A stretch of DNA of 5,018 nucleotides. It comes from CAYLPJ01 sp964385465. GTDB taxonomy: Bacteria; Planctomycetota; Phycisphaerae; SM23-33. This document shows, piece after piece, positions 4,297 through 5,018 of the stretch. Both the position numbers and the translations under genes were made by a program. The stretch spans positions 1 through 5,018 of the forward strand of contig CAYLPJ010000129.1 of the NCBI GenBank assembly GCA_964385465.1, written 5' to 3'. Below the pieces are notes generated by a model. It was not told the DNA's origin and ran no database searches. It was given only the letters and a program-made list of their open reading frames with translations. Positions within the stretch are counted from its first letter, which is position 1, and the number at the start of each line of letters is the position of its first letter.

Positions 4297-4650
4297 CTAC
4301 GTCGAAGGGCCGATGTCCTTGGTGTGAATGCGGTAGGTCTGCCGGTACGGATCGCTCCAGCGCCAGCAGCCCTCGCCGCCCAGGTTCATGACCTCGTATC
4401 TCCGCCCGTTGGCCGCGATCATGTCGCCGGGCTCCGGCTCCCATCCGAGCGTGTCGGCCAGGATCAGGAAGTCCCAGACGTGCGACCGGACCGTCAGGCC
4501 CGACTCGTCCGCCAGCTCGACATCCGTCTTGCCGTAGGTCGCATTGACCGTCACGACATCCGGCGGACGGCGGTACTCGACGGGGCTGGAGCAGTGCGCC
4601 GTGCGCATCTGCTCCAGCCACTGCGAGCCTTGGCGGAGGAGGTCGGCCAC
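4297..4650 (-). CDS. Probable head-closure / head-tail joining (stopper-like) protein
   Basis: This is a 117-residue protein. It has an amphipathic N-terminal helix (residues 2-17), then a mostly beta region. Within that region 'EPGDMIAANGRRYEV' (73-87) resembles the 'GDxIxxxGRxYxV' loop-strand seen in phage head-completion or stopper proteins. The C-terminal part, 'WRWSDPYRQTYRIHTK' (96-111), is Trp/Tyr-rich. Start is GTG at 4650, only 3 bases after the DUF2190 stop. A GGAG at 4660-4663, inside the last codons of that gene, lies 9 bases upstream, so translation is probably coupled. A position directly after the capsid-proximal gene and before a terminator-like gene fits a neck component that caps the portal after packaging. 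I recognise it by pattern and context only. It could also be an uncharacterised minor structural protein. Confidence 0.55.
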   Translation of the reverse strand: MADLLRQGSQWLEQMRTAHCSSPVEYRRPPDVVTVNATYGKTDVELADESGLTVRSHVWDFLILADTLGWEPEPGDMIAANGRRYEVMNLGGEGCWRWSDPYRQTYRIHTKDIGPST

Positions 4651-4653
4651 GGG

Positions 4654-4995
4654 TTACTGCTCCAGGCGGACGCAAACGGTGGTGTCGTCATCCCCGGCGT
4701 CGGCGACCGTCTTGCCGAGGTACTTGTTCGCGCCGGCCTCGGCGTCTTCCTTGGCGACGCCGTCGGCGACGTCCCAGTAGACCTTGGCCCCGGCGGCGAT
4801 GGCTTCGCCGACGCCGGCCGTCTTGGGCACGTCGAACACACCGGTCACGGCCAGCGCGCCGAGGGTGTCGGCGGCGATGTCCAGCTTGGCGATGCCGACC
4901 AGGTCGTTCTGGACGACCACGTCCCCGGCGCTCACGTCAGCGCCGGGCGTGTAGTCGATTGCTTTGCCGTCATGCACGAAAGTTGCGGTTGCCAT
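4654..4995 (-). CDS. DUF2190-family capsid-associated (decoration-like) protein
   Basis: This 113-residue protein is complete. It has the character of the phage DUF2190 family: small, beta-rich and Ala/Gly/Asp-rich, with an N-terminal 'ATFVHDGKAIDYTPGADVSAGDVVV' type segment (residues 4-28, quoted in part), a 'GVFDVPK' strand (52-58), the characteristic 'GAKVYWD' motif (69-75) and a 'YLGKTVADAGDDDTTVCVRL' type C-terminus (92-111, residues 103-105 acidic). Members usually sit beside the major capsid gene and are thought to be capsid-associated or decoration proteins, so the capsid and portal genes probably lie just beyond base 5018. The ATG at 4995 has a good Shine-Dalgarno sequence, AAGGAG at 5005-5010, with 9 bases of spacing. 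The TAA stop is 3 bases before the next gene, which suggests translational coupling. Family assignment is confident; the exact role is inferred. Confidence 0.85.
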   Translation of the reverse strand: MATATFVHDGKAIDYTPGADVSAGDVVVQNDLVGIAKLDIAADTLGALAVTGVFDVPKTAGVGEAIAAGAKVYWDVADGVAKEDAEAGANKYLGKTVADAGDDDTTVCVRLEQ

Positions 4996-5018
4996 GAATC
5001 GTTACTCCTTGATGGTTG
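4996..5018 (-). other. Leader of the DUF2190 gene at the window edge
   Basis: These 23 bases hold the AAGGAG ribosome site (5005-5010) of the first gene. No coding end or terminator is recognisable. The upstream gene, probably capsid or portal related, lies beyond the window. Confidence 0.6.

Noticed and set aside
4250..4675. A 141-codon minus-strand frame over the stopper-like gene
   Set aside because: It is out of frame with the 117-residue protein, Arg/Pro/Gly-rich without domains, and overlaps both neighbours.

Overview
The window is a compact late structural module of a tailed phage or prophage. It is GC-rich, and every credible gene lies on the minus strand, so transcription runs from base 5018 towards base 1. 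Gaps between genes are 36 bases or less, and several junctions have stop and start codons touching or overlapping. I see no promoter, terminator, tRNA, rRNA, CRISPR array or insertion sequence. The host is not identifiable with certainty. The gene order and the look of several small proteins recall prophages of Planctomycetota-type bacteria, but this is an impression from memory, not a search result.

In transcription order the first block is head and neck. It holds a DUF2190-type capsid-associated protein (4654-4995), a probable head-closure (stopper-like) protein (4297-4650, GTG start), a small coiled-coil plus membrane-anchor protein that looks like a holin or XhlA-type protein (4036-4275, GTG start), and a probable tail-terminator-like neck protein (3595-4032).

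The second block is an island of host-interaction or accessory genes. It holds an 84-residue beta-rich protein of unknown role (3319-3573), a 378-residue modular tail-fibre-like protein (2183-3319), a small GT-A-fold glycosyltransferase (1631-2170) and an 89-residue coiled-coil protein (1338-1607). The fibre protein is the oddest gene here. It has an N-terminal run of 10-residue repeats, a central 14-residue heptad repeat, and repeated DGELWWD-type and GLRY-type fibre modules. It carries 27 cysteines and has no lysine in its last 283 residues.

The third block is the tail: an HK97-gp10-like protein (900-1328), the major tail tube protein (426-863), a possible 26-codon micro-ORF (346-426) and the start of a probable tail-assembly-chaperone gene that runs off the window (1-345). 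That last gene contains a canonical X XXY YYZ slippery heptamer (T TTT TTC, bases 55-49). It is followed after exactly 7 bases by a predicted 8-bp stem-loop. This is what a programmed -1 frameshift signal should look like at the locus where tailed phages usually have one.

Together the genes would finish the DNA-filled head, close it with neck proteins, build the tail tube and start tail assembly. The fibre/glycosyltransferase island probably supplies host recognition and possibly modification of the virion or host surface.
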